From contig JAHQWX010000075.1 in assembly GCA_029856375.1 (NCBI GenBank), positions 1-7,475 on the forward strand: a DNA stretch of 7,475 bases, in the 5' to 3' direction. A program made the position numbers and the translations under genes. The DNA comes from Promethearchaeia archaeon (GTDB lineage Archaea; Asgardarchaeota; Lokiarchaeia; Sigyniarchaeales; SOKP01). This document shows, piece after piece, positions 1-5,627 of the stretch. Under the pieces are notes generated by a model that saw only the letters and a list, made by a program, of their open reading frames with translations, made no database searches and was not told the origin of the DNA. How positions within the stretch are numbered: the stretch's first letter is position 1; each line of letters opens with the position of its first letter.

Positions 1-1395
1 CTCCTCGATTTTATTTATTATTTTTTTGTAAGTGTCAGCAGTTCTATTATCTTTCTTAGTGTTTATATTTTCAACAATTAAGCCCTTGATATTTTCTCTT
101 GGAAAGGGCGATTTTGCGATAATCACTTTGCTTTCTTTTCCGGATTCGTTGAAGCCCATGAGGTTCGTATAAACATACGCGTTAGCAGTACCCGAAAGGT
201 TTAGCGAACAATAAGCCTCTCTGAAAATTGGGACGCTTATTTCTCGAGGATCTAGTGCAACGATTTCAATTGCGATATTTCTTCTCTCTTCTCGCGTTCT
301 CAAGCTATAACAGAAGAAAAATCGCTCGCTATTTAGCACATCTACCCATTTTGCCCAGAAATTCACAACCGATCCTATGTAATTACGCTGTACTAAACCC
401 TTACTTCCTTTTATTTCAAAGACCATCTCACCAAAATCTTTTAATTCCTTTAAGAAATTTTTGAATTGGTTTAAATCATCAATTCCAACTCTCACATACA
501 TTTTCTCAAGGAAGTATTCCGGATCAATTTCTTTCTCTTCGACCTTCAAAGTTTTTTTCTTTTTATCTAGATGTTCGATAAGAATTCGTACAAATCGTAT
601 CATTTCTTGTGGTGCGTTGTAAGTATCTAAATCACCTAAAGCAAACTTCAAAATAAATGGTGTTAATCTCTCGGAATTAACTTCTGTAGCCATATGGATT
701 ATGTTGTGACATTCGTCGTTAATCAGAATACAATTCGAAAAATCGGTTTCTAAGAGCCCTAAAAAAATTTCTTTGATATCTGGATTAAATATCCACTGAT
801 AAGAGCAGATAATTACATTCACCTCTTGTAACAAATATTTACTCAGGAAGTAAGGGCAGTATCCTTTCTCAGTACAAAATTCAATGATTTGATCGGCATT
901 ACTTGGTTGATTTAGGAGGTAGCTTGCGATTATCTTAACATCTCCAGTCTGTCCGAGTTCTCTCGTAAGTTTGTTAAAAAATTTACAATTTTTATTCCTC
1001 CTAAGATCTCTACATACGGCAATGCTATCTCTAGGATTCAATTTTAAATTTAAGAGAGTTTTATTAAGACACATTTCATGCCTCCCTTTGATACTTATTC
1101 CGTTAATTAGTTGTTCCGAATTATTTTTTTGTAAAAATGTAAAGATCTTCTGTAATTCTTTAACTGCTCTGAAATTTTGCGAATGAGTTCTACATAAGTA
1201 TATTATTTTTAACTCTTTTTTGAGAGCTAATGGTAATAGACTACTCAACGCGATGATTGTTTTTCCTGTACCGTTAGGGGCGACTAAAAGGATATTTTTT
1301 TTATCATTTGCACAAGTTCCTATCTCTCTTATAATTTTTTCTTGCCCTTCTCTGAAGTTTTCGTATGGAAAAAAGGATATATAGTCGTTTGCGAT
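1..1395 (-). CDS. XPD/Rad3-family Fe-S DNA helicase, N-terminal part, cut by left window edge
   Basis: A superfamily 2, 5'-to-3' ATP-dependent DNA helicase of the XPD/Rad3 family, acting on DNA in the cytoplasm, probably in repair. Counting from the in-frame ATC at 1395, the frame gives 465 residues without a stop and leaves the window at its C-terminal side. In order: the entry motif FFPYENFREGQ (residues 8-18), Walker A APNGTGKT (39-46), motif Ia YLCRTHSQ, four cysteines at 109, 128, 137 and 180 in the XPD iron-sulfur pattern (the last in GYCPYF), Walker B/motif II as DECHN (227-231, where the family usually has DEAHN), an arch-like charged region, and LSGT (400-403), which opens helicase domain 2. 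The rest of helicase domain 2 lies outside. The frame is open up to 1422 (stop TAA at 1425-1423), but no ATG, GTG or TTG lies in it before Walker A, so the start is unresolved. Family assignment is secure; the exact cellular role is inferred from homologues. Confidence 0.93.
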   Translation of the reverse strand, partial: MANDYISFFPYENFREGQEKIIREIGTCANDKKNILLVAPNGTGKTIIALSSLLPLALKKELKIIYLCRTHSQNFRAVKELQKIFTFLQKNNSEQLINGISIKGRHEMCLNKTLLNLKLNPRDSIAVCRDLRRNKNCKFFNKLTRELGQTGDVKIIASYLLNQPSNADQIIEFCTEKGYCPYFLSKYLLQEVNVIICSYQWIFNPDIKEIFLGLLETDFSNCILINDECHNIIHMATEVNSERLTPFILKFALGDLDTYNAPQEMIRFVRILIEHLDKKKKTLKVEEKEIDPEYFLEKMYVRVGIDDLNQFKNFLKELKDFGEMVFEIKGSKGLVQRNYIGSVVNFWAKWVDVLNSERFFFCYSLRTREERRNIAIEIVALDPREISVPIFREAYCSLNLSGTANAYVYTNLMGFNESGKESKVIIAKSPFPRENIKGLIVENINTKKDNRTADTYKKIINKIEE

Positions 1396-1419
1396 TACTA
1401 CACACCGTTCGTGAACTAA

Positions 1420-1427
1420 TATTTAAA
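1420..1427 (-). promoter_or_regulatory. TATA box of the XPD-like helicase gene
   Basis: Reading the minus strand, TTTAAATA is a near-consensus archaeal TATA box. With the usual distance of about 25 bases from the box centre, transcription would start around 1395, very close to the first plausible helicase codons, so the transcript would be leaderless or nearly so. The in-frame codon at 1395-1393 is ATC, 32 bases from the first T of the box. TSS placement is inferred. Confidence 0.6.
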
Positions 1428-1484
1428 TAAATTATATGTGCGTTTAAAATATATTCACTAATGGGCTATTAACAAAGTGAAAAA

Positions 1485-1492
1485 TTAATATT
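1485..1492 (+). promoter_or_regulatory. TATA-like box for the membrane protein gene at 1517
   Basis: TTAATATT preceded by an A-rich stretch sits 32 bases before the ATG at 1517. This is the spacing expected if transcription begins at the start codon, giving a leaderless mRNA, and it fits the absence of a Shine-Dalgarno motif there. A second candidate, TTTAAAAT at 1443-1450, would instead give a leader of about 40 bases. The region 1423-1516 is a divergent intergenic spacer and shows nothing else I can name. Confidence 0.45.
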
Positions 1493-1516
1493 CTAAAAAT
1501 ATATCAAAGAATGTAG

Positions 1517-2371
1517 ATGACTGAAAAATTTCATTTAAACTCAGTTCAGCTTTTATTTCATAAAGATATTTTACTAAAGATTGGTATTTTTGCGATTGGA
1601 TTTATTTTAATTCTAGTACAGAATTGGATATCACTCTCCTTAATCTTGTGTCCTCTTATTTTGTTTGGTTTCTCTCTTTTTTTCCAGATACTGTTTCATA
1701 ATGCAACTATAACTGAACTTAAGGATTCAGTTATTTTATATAGTCCCTTTGGAGAAGTAAAGAAAATCTCAGATATAGTTTTAATATTTTCTTATGTTGA
1801 ATTAATTCTAGTATTCTTTATGGGATACGACTCTTTAATTCACCCTCAATTAATTGATAATTACTTTTTACTCTTCTTAACACCAACGATCTTTCTTTAC
1901 GAGTTCGGATTTTTTCTAGTTTTAAATAAGTCATTAAATACCGCAAAAATCGAGATATCGCTTAACAATAAAGAAAACAACCATATTGACAAATCAAGTG
2001 AAGATAATGGATTTTTCTTGTCATTCATAAAATTTAATCGATTTAAAACGCTTTCTCTTTTAAACATAACGTCTTTTGTTGTTATTTTAGCGTTAACCTT
2101 GAGTCTAAGCTATTTGTCTTTTCTGGGGTTAATTCCCGGGCTTTATTTCTATCATCCAGGAACTGGATTAGAAGGATCGCAACCTGTTGTTATCTCTTTT
2201 ATGCTCTATATAGGAATAATTTTTCATCCAATATTTTCTGGTTGGATATTTTATCAAATTTATAAAGAAATCGTCAATTTTTCAGAAGAATCTATTGAAA
2301 GAACCACTAAAAATTTACCCGAGGACGTAAAGAAAAAAGTTTTATTCAATTTATCAATTTATCGCAGTTGA
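1517..2371 (+). CDS. Uncharacterised integral membrane protein with six predicted TM segments
   Basis: I do not recognise a family. The 284-residue product has about six hydrophobic segments, at roughly residues 18-36, 38-60, 85-104, 115-136, 183-208 and 224-248. A polar stretch of about 45 residues (138-182), rich in Asn, Ser, Glu and Lys, separates the first four from the last two and is probably a soluble loop. A charged C-terminal tail (250-284) follows the last segment. I see no signal peptide with a cleavage site, no catalytic signature, no metal-binding cysteine or histidine cluster, and no transporter motif. The ATG at 1517 follows an in-frame TAG directly (ATG TAG ATG), so it cannot extend upstream. 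It is followed by a separate TATA box, so it is probably transcribed apart from the GTPase operon downstream. A 4+2 topology with both ends in the cytoplasm is an inference. Confidence 0.8.
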   Translation: MTEKFHLNSVQLLFHKDILLKIGIFAIGFILILVQNWISLSLILCPLILFGFSLFFQILFHNATITELKDSVILYSPFGEVKKISDIVLIFSYVELILVFFMGYDSLIHPQLIDNYFLLFLTPTIFLYEFGFFLVLNKSLNTAKIEISLNNKENNHIDKSSEDNGFFLSFIKFNRFKTLSLLNITSFVVILALTLSLSYLSFLGLIPGLYFYHPGTGLEGSQPVVISFMLYIGIIFHPIFSGWIFYQIYKEIVNFSEESIERTTKNLPEDVKKKVLFNLSIYRS

Positions 2372-2379
2372 GCGATACA

Positions 2380-2393
2380 TTTAAGTATATAAA
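2380..2393 (+). promoter_or_regulatory. TATA box region of the GTPase-M28 peptidase operon
   Basis: TTTAAGTATATAAA lies 8 bases after the stop codon of the upstream membrane protein gene. A transcription start near 2414 would give a leader of about 40 bases before the GTPase ATG at 2454. The leader is A-rich and has no clear Shine-Dalgarno; the bases next to the ATG are A7 after GGC. It suggests the GTPase and peptidase genes are transcribed independently of the gene at 1517. Confidence 0.5.
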
Positions 2394-2453
2394 GCTAGAT
2401 AAATAAATCATAAAAACACAAAAAAGAGTCTTAAACATACAGCTGGCAAAAAA

Positions 2454-2981
2454 ATGGTCAAATCTTACTTTTTTAAAATTATCGTCGTGGGCGATGGAGG
2501 GGTTGGCAAAACAACTATGGTCAAGCGATTATGTTACGGTAAATTTATTCCCCAGAAAATAACAATTGGGACCGATCTCGCGATGTACGATTTGACACTA
2601 AACAATACGCTGTATAAATTACAGTTATGGGATTTTGCTGGCGAGAAACGATTCCGCTTTTTTCTTCCTTCTTATTGTAGGGGGGCGGATGCGTGTATTT
2701 TTGTTTTTGATCTTACTCGATATCAATCTTTTCCAAGCCTCCAAGAATGGTATGACATCGTCATGCAAAACACAGAAAATTTAGCTACTCTCTTAGTTGG
2801 CTCTAAACTCGATTTAGCTATTGATATGCGACAAATTTCCCCCGAAGAAGCAATAGAATTTCAACATGCACATAAAATAGACGACTACATAGAAACCTCT
2901 TCGAAGTCGGGTGAAAATAATCGCCATGTTTTCGAAACAATCACCCTTAAAATCGTAGAAAAAAGACAATTACAAATATGA
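2454..2981 (+). CDS. Ras/Rab-type small GTPase
   Basis: A 175-residue small GTP-binding protein, the usual length of a Ras-superfamily G domain. G1/P-loop is GDGGVGKT (13-20); the G2 threonine is T37 in ITIG, a Rab/Ras-like effector loop; G3 is WDFAGEKRF (59-67); G4 is SKLD (117-120); G5 is ETSSK (147-151). Two positions differ from classical Ras/Rab: the catalytic glutamine (Ras Q61) is Glu64, and the usual Asn of NKxD is Ser117. The last residues (EKRQLQI) contain no cysteine, so it has no prenylation signal, and the N-terminus has no Gly2 for myristoylation. This is what I expect of an archaeal, soluble GTPase. The stop codon overlaps the ATG of the M28 peptidase gene by four bases (ATGA), so the two are translationally coupled. 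The regulated process is unknown; an action at the membrane through the coupled peptidase is inferred from context only. Confidence 0.95.
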   Translation: MVKSYFFKIIVVGDGGVGKTTMVKRLCYGKFIPQKITIGTDLAMYDLTLNNTLYKLQLWDFAGEKRFRFFLPSYCRGADACIFVFDLTRYQSFPSLQEWYDIVMQNTENLATLLVGSKLDLAIDMRQISPEEAIEFQHAHKIDDYIETSSKSGENNRHVFETITLKIVEKRQLQI

Positions 2982-4153
2982 TCTCAGACTCAACTAGTCT
3001 TGTAAAAAAACTCTCTTTTCCTCGATATGTTGGAACTGAAGGAGAACTCAATGCTCAGAATATATTAGAGAACGAGTTTGAAACTAAGTTCCCCGGTAAA
3101 TTACAAAAAGACGAATTTGAGTGTTCTGATTTTTATATGAATTACATTTTGAGGTATTTTTATAATCCTATTTGCGGGCTCCTCATTTTGTTAATTTTCT
3201 TTGGAATCCTCTTTCAAATTTATCTCTTATCGTTTGTTTTATCTATGATTTTACTCCCTATATCTTTTTTTGGGAGAGAAATTCGATCGTATTTACAATA
3301 TCGGTTTGATAAATTCGGAAGAAAATATAAATCTGCCAATTATTGGATTAAAATCAATTCAAAAATTGAAAATGCAAACAAAAATGTGGTCCTTCTTGCC
3401 CATTACGACTCAATTAGCTTTAAATTTAATCCCTTTTTTGACGGATTTATATTTTTAACTGCGTTACTTGGGGGAACCATTGTTTCAATTCATTTTATCA
3501 TTAGTTTTTTATTATTTCTTTCAAATGTAGTAATATTGATAGATCCTTTACAATACCTGTATGGGCTTTTAATTGCATTGATATGTATTATCCAAGTATT
3601 TAATTCTCGAGGGAATAATTCCGATGGAACCCTCGATAACGCAAGTGGAGTTGGGGTTTTATTTGATGTCATGGATCAGTATAAAAACACTCCATTAAAT
3701 AATTTCAATTTATATTTAGTAGCAACCGGCGCAGAAGAATTAGGTGACTGGGGGGCCTATTATTTCATTAAAAGGTATAAGAATGAGTTACCAGTCAAAG
3801 ACACATATTTCTTCGTAATAGATTCCATAGGATATAATAAGAACTTATTTATACACAGTCAAGGCGTTCCCAAGCACCAATTTTCCCCTACTTTAGAACC
3901 TTTGATAAGAGAAATAATCACTGAGTCTAATAATAAATTTGACCTTTATCCACAATACATCCCTCCATTTATCCATTTCGGGACCGATCATGTTCCTATT
4001 AAACCGCACGGTTATGAATTTATGATTTTCGGGTCGCAAGCACCAATACACTGTCCCAAAGATAATTACTCTAATTTTAATCCGGGACTATACCTAAAAT
4101 TTAGCGACTTCATTAAGTTTCTTTTGACTAGATTAGATTCTTCAAGTATTTAA
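2978..4153 (+). CDS. Membrane-embedded M28-family zinc metallopeptidase
   Basis: A 391-residue zinc peptidase of the M28 (aminopeptidase Y / PSMA-like) family with its di-zinc site complete: H142 with D144 in AHYDS, bridging D220 in DGTLDNASG, general base E253 and ligand E254 in GAEELG, D282 in VIDSIG, and H338 in GTDHVP. The family usually removes N-terminal residues from peptides. Hydrophobic segments occur at about 64-98 (probably two helices) and 153-208 (two or three helices). The second block lies inside the peptidase fold, between the first zinc ligand and the bridging aspartate. Residues 1-60 are soluble and also look M28-like (FPRYVGTEGE). There is no signal peptide. The start ATG overlaps the GTPase stop codon (ATGA) and has no Shine-Dalgarno of its own, so translation probably depends on reinitiation. 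Substrate and side of the membrane are unknown. Confidence 0.92.
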   Translation: MISDSTSLVKKLSFPRYVGTEGELNAQNILENEFETKFPGKLQKDEFECSDFYMNYILRYFYNPICGLLILLIFFGILFQIYLLSFVLSMILLPISFFGREIRSYLQYRFDKFGRKYKSANYWIKINSKIENANKNVVLLAHYDSISFKFNPFFDGFIFLTALLGGTIVSIHFIISFLLFLSNVVILIDPLQYLYGLLIALICIIQVFNSRGNNSDGTLDNASGVGVLFDVMDQYKNTPLNNFNLYLVATGAEELGDWGAYYFIKRYKNELPVKDTYFFVIDSIGYNKNLFIHSQGVPKHQFSPTLEPLIREIITESNNKFDLYPQYIPPFIHFGTDHVPIKPHGYEFMIFGSQAPIHCPKDNYSNFNPGLYLKFSDFIKFLLTRLDSSSI

Positions 4154-4160
4154 CTTCAGA

Positions 4161-4175
4161 TTTCCTTATTCTCTT
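4161..4175 (+). terminator. Pyrimidine tract after the M28 gene, possible terminator
   Basis: A T/C-rich stretch (TTTCCTTATTCTCTT) begins 8 bases after the M28 stop codon. Archaeal RNA polymerase terminates on T-rich non-template tracts without a hairpin, so this is a plausible but weak terminator. Confidence 0.35.
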
Positions 4176-4188
4176 AACAAGGGAATAC

Positions 4189-4215
4189 AAAGAAAAAAAA
4201 GAAAAGAAAAAAAGA
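4189..4215 (-). terminator. Oligo-T tract after the FrhB-like gene, likely terminator
   Basis: A 27-base A/G-only stretch on the plus strand reads as an oligo-T tract on the minus strand, with runs of seven, four and eight T, starting 9 bases after the TAA of the FrhB-like gene (4225). This fits the known archaeal intrinsic terminator. There is no hairpin. Confidence 0.6.
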
Positions 4216-4224
4216 TATTTAGAT

Positions 4225-5163
4225 TTATTCGATCATGAAATATTTCAATTGATCAGCTCCCAAACCTAAGTAATGAATTTTTGCCAAATCAGTACCAAGC
4301 AATGTAAGTAAATTTTTACGCTTCTTTCTATTTGTGAGGTCTTTTAATTTCGCTAAGTCTGGGTTTTTATTTGCGATTTCTATTAGTCCGGCATCAATTG
4401 CCGCGTTTAGAGCGTCTTCTCCAGCTTTATTTCTAATAATGACGATAGTTTCTCCACTTGCTGCACCCATTGTTCCGATAGATATATCAGCGTGTTCTGC
4501 TGCGAAATCAACGCAAAACTTACAGCCGGTAAGACCACCACTCGCGCACATAAATCCTATTTTTAGTGCAACCATATCTGCACCGGTTCTAAATGCACTT
4601 AACATTACCTTAGTAAGACCTGTTATATGACACGGATTTCCCAAAAAACCAATTTTACACGCTCCATTTTCGTACGCTTCACCAACGCCAGGACATAAAG
4701 GCCCAGTTAACATTAAGCTCTTATCTGGGATATAGCTTTTAGCTTCTTGAGCGCTTTTAGCGATTATTGGAATGTTATTTCGGGTTTTTTCACTCGCAGA
4801 TTTAGGTAAAATCATCGTATCTATCGTCCCTTTAGAGAAAGCGGCTTCAATTAATCCTAATAACACGGAGTCAGCATTTTTTAGTTTCACAGAAACGATA
4901 TCCTTGTAAACTCCAAGACCAATATCTACGCGTTTTTGACCAAAAAGTTTTTCATCGTAGAGATCCAGCGGTAAATCGGTTCTTGGGCAAGAATTATAAC
5001 ATAGCCCAATTGTTTCTTGACATTCCATATCAAATTGCGGTGCTCCGCTCTCATCATAAGAGACATGATGACAAAACGCTCCACAAGCACCACAGTGAGC
5101 GCATTTATCAGTGAATATCACTTCGGTCTCTAAGTCTGGAGACGATTTTTCAATTTTTATCAT
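4225..5163 (-). CDS. FrhB/FdhB-like iron-sulfur flavoprotein (coenzyme F420 hydrogenase/dehydrogenase beta family)
   Basis: A 312-residue protein of the family of the beta subunits of F420-reducing hydrogenase and formate dehydrogenase, which carry FAD and Fe-S clusters and move electrons to or from F420 or ferredoxin. A ferredoxin-like N-terminus has C21, C24, C27 and C31, then C48, C55 and C59-Pro in GLCYNSCPR. The C-terminal domain has GNPCHITGL (C178), GFMCASGG (C206) and GCKFCVDF (C214, C217), matching the family's third cluster, then ADISIGTMGA, a recognisable FrhB C-terminal motif. The second N-terminal cluster shows three cysteines (C48-X6-C55-X3-C59) where four in CxxCxxCxxxCP are expected. 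No hydrogenase or formate dehydrogenase large subunit lies beside it, so its partner is unknown. GTGG (5173-5170) ends six bases before the ATG and supports this start. It lies 27 bases after the winged-helix gene on the same strand and is probably co-transcribed. F420 as substrate is inference. Confidence 0.88.
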   Translation of the reverse strand: MIKIEKSSPDLETEVIFTDKCAHCGACGAFCHHVSYDESGAPQFDMECQETIGLCYNSCPRTDLPLDLYDEKLFGQKRVDIGLGVYKDIVSVKLKNADSVLLGLIEAAFSKGTIDTMILPKSASEKTRNNIPIIAKSAQEAKSYIPDKSLMLTGPLCPGVGEAYENGACKIGFLGNPCHITGLTKVMLSAFRTGADMVALKIGFMCASGGLTGCKFCVDFAAEHADISIGTMGAASGETIVIIRNKAGEDALNAAIDAGLIEIANKNPDLAKLKDLTNRKKRKNLLTLLGTDLAKIHYLGLGADQLKYFMIE

Positions 5164-5190
5164 TTATTTCCACTATTTTCAATCTTTTTC

Positions 5191-5394
5191 TTATTCTAGA
5201 AATTGATGACACGAATCAGAAATTTTTCGTTTTAACGGGCCTATCTCCTTCCAAACGATCCAAGTCCCTCCTGATTTTCTTAGGTTTAAGTGGTAATCGT
5301 CATGTATTTTTAATACGACCTTTTTCACACCAGTCCATGAGAGACTAGTAGCTTCCTCGATTTCTTTGATGGATACAGGGAAATTGTTTTCCAT
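5191..5394 (-). CDS. Small winged helix-turn-helix protein, probable transcription regulator
   Basis: From the ATG at 5394 the product has 67 residues: a helix-turn-helix (VSIKEIEEATSLSWTGVKKVVLKI region, residues 7-30) followed by a hairpin that reads as the wing (LRKSGGTWIVWKE, 38-50). The reading frame stays open upstream to 5508, and the upstream residues, such as KLTGYERVVEYFNKM directly before the ATG, look like the first helix of the same winged-helix fold. The true protein is therefore probably about 105 residues. No ATG, GTG or TTG occurs in that extension, so the start is uncertain, and the ATG at 5394 has no Shine-Dalgarno. The gene leads the operon with the FrhB-like gene and sits next to a TATA box flanked by two perfect inverted repeats, which suggests autoregulation. 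DNA-binding function is inferred from fold pattern and context; no ligand-binding domain or cysteine cluster is visible. Confidence 0.7.
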   Translation of the reverse strand: MENNFPVSIKEIEEATSLSWTGVKKVVLKIHDDYHLNLRKSGGTWIVWKEIGPLKRKISDSCHQFLE

Positions 5395-5515
5395 TTTATT
5401 AAAATATTCGACAACTCGCTCGTATCCTGTTAATTTTTCGTGACTCTGTTCGTTTTGCGCTATTTTACAACGACCTGCAAAAATTTCCTTATGCCATACA
5501 TTTCTAATTTAAGAA

Positions 5516-5536
5516 AAATAATATTGAATATTATTT
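5516..5536. repeat. 21-bp perfect inverted repeat (10-bp arms, 1-bp centre) over the TATA box
   Basis: Left arm AAATAATATT and right arm AATATTATTT are exact reverse complements around a single G at 5526. The repeat overlaps the TATA box at 5532-5539, so a bound dimer would block TBP. It is AT-only in its arms, which raises the chance of accidental symmetry, but ten matched pairs without error are notable. Confidence 0.6.
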
Positions 5537-5539
5537 AAA
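5532..5539 (-). promoter_or_regulatory. TATA box of the winged-helix / FrhB-like operon
   Basis: On the minus strand the box reads TTTAAATA, identical to the one before the helicase gene. The predicted transcription start is near 5508, at the upstream end of the open winged-helix frame (in-frame ATT at 5508-5506, stop TAA at 5511-5509). The box is partly covered by the 21-base inverted repeat at 5516-5536 and lies 5 bases from the 18-base palindrome at 5544-5561. Confidence 0.6.
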
Positions 5540-5543
5540 ATTA

Positions 5544-5561
5544 AGTTTGAAATTTCAAACT
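5544..5561. repeat. 18-bp perfect palindrome upstream of the winged-helix promoter, candidate operator
   Basis: AGTTTGAAATTTCAAACT equals its own reverse complement over all 18 bases; the symmetry stops at 5543/5562. It lies just upstream of the TATA box of the winged-helix gene, in the position of the BRE and beyond, and upstream of the divergent gene at 5660. Size and symmetry fit the site of a dimeric winged-helix regulator. The binding protein is inferred. Confidence 0.65.
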
Positions 5562-5618
5562 AAAAAAAGAATAAATGCTTAATATTGTACACAAAATGAT
5601 CTCAACTTTACATAAAAA

Positions 5619-5627
5619 CTTATAAAT
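5619..5627 (+). promoter_or_regulatory. TATA box of the repeat-protein gene at 5660
   Basis: CTTATAAAT preceded by an A-rich BRE-like stretch. The expected start near 5652 gives a leader of roughly 8 bases before the ATG at 5660; only a weak GGA precedes the ATG. The bases AAATTTCAAA that overlap the box (5624-5633) repeat one half of the 18-bp palindrome at 5544-5561. Confidence 0.5.

Noticed and set aside
228..464. Plus-strand open frame of 78 codons
   Set aside because: It lies entirely antisense to the conserved XPD-like helicase frame and shows no recognisable domain.
971..1186. Plus-strand open frame of 71 codons
   Set aside because: Antisense to the Fe-S domain of the helicase, whose motifs are clearly on the minus strand.
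1401..1405. GTG at 1405 as start of the helicase
   Set aside because: It is out of frame with the helicase by one base and lies slightly upstream of the transcription start predicted from the TATA box; it works only if the T6 run is wrong.
3270..3672. Short open frames on both strands inside the M28 gene
   Set aside because: The M28 frame has all zinc ligands across this interval, so these are out-of-frame by-products.
4154..4224. Possible small RNA gene in the spacer between the M28 and FrhB-like genes
   Set aside because: No hairpin or promoter; the spacer is explained by opposite-strand pyrimidine tracts acting as terminators.
4334..4630. Plus-strand open frame of 98 codons
   Set aside because: Antisense to the FrhB-like C-terminal domain with its conserved cysteines.
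5460..5501. Thirteen-codon frame starting at the ATG at 5501 as a leader peptide
   Set aside because: It is positioned near the predicted transcription start but has no Trp/His-type attenuation signature or terminator hairpin; a misplaced base in the winged-helix gene explains it better.
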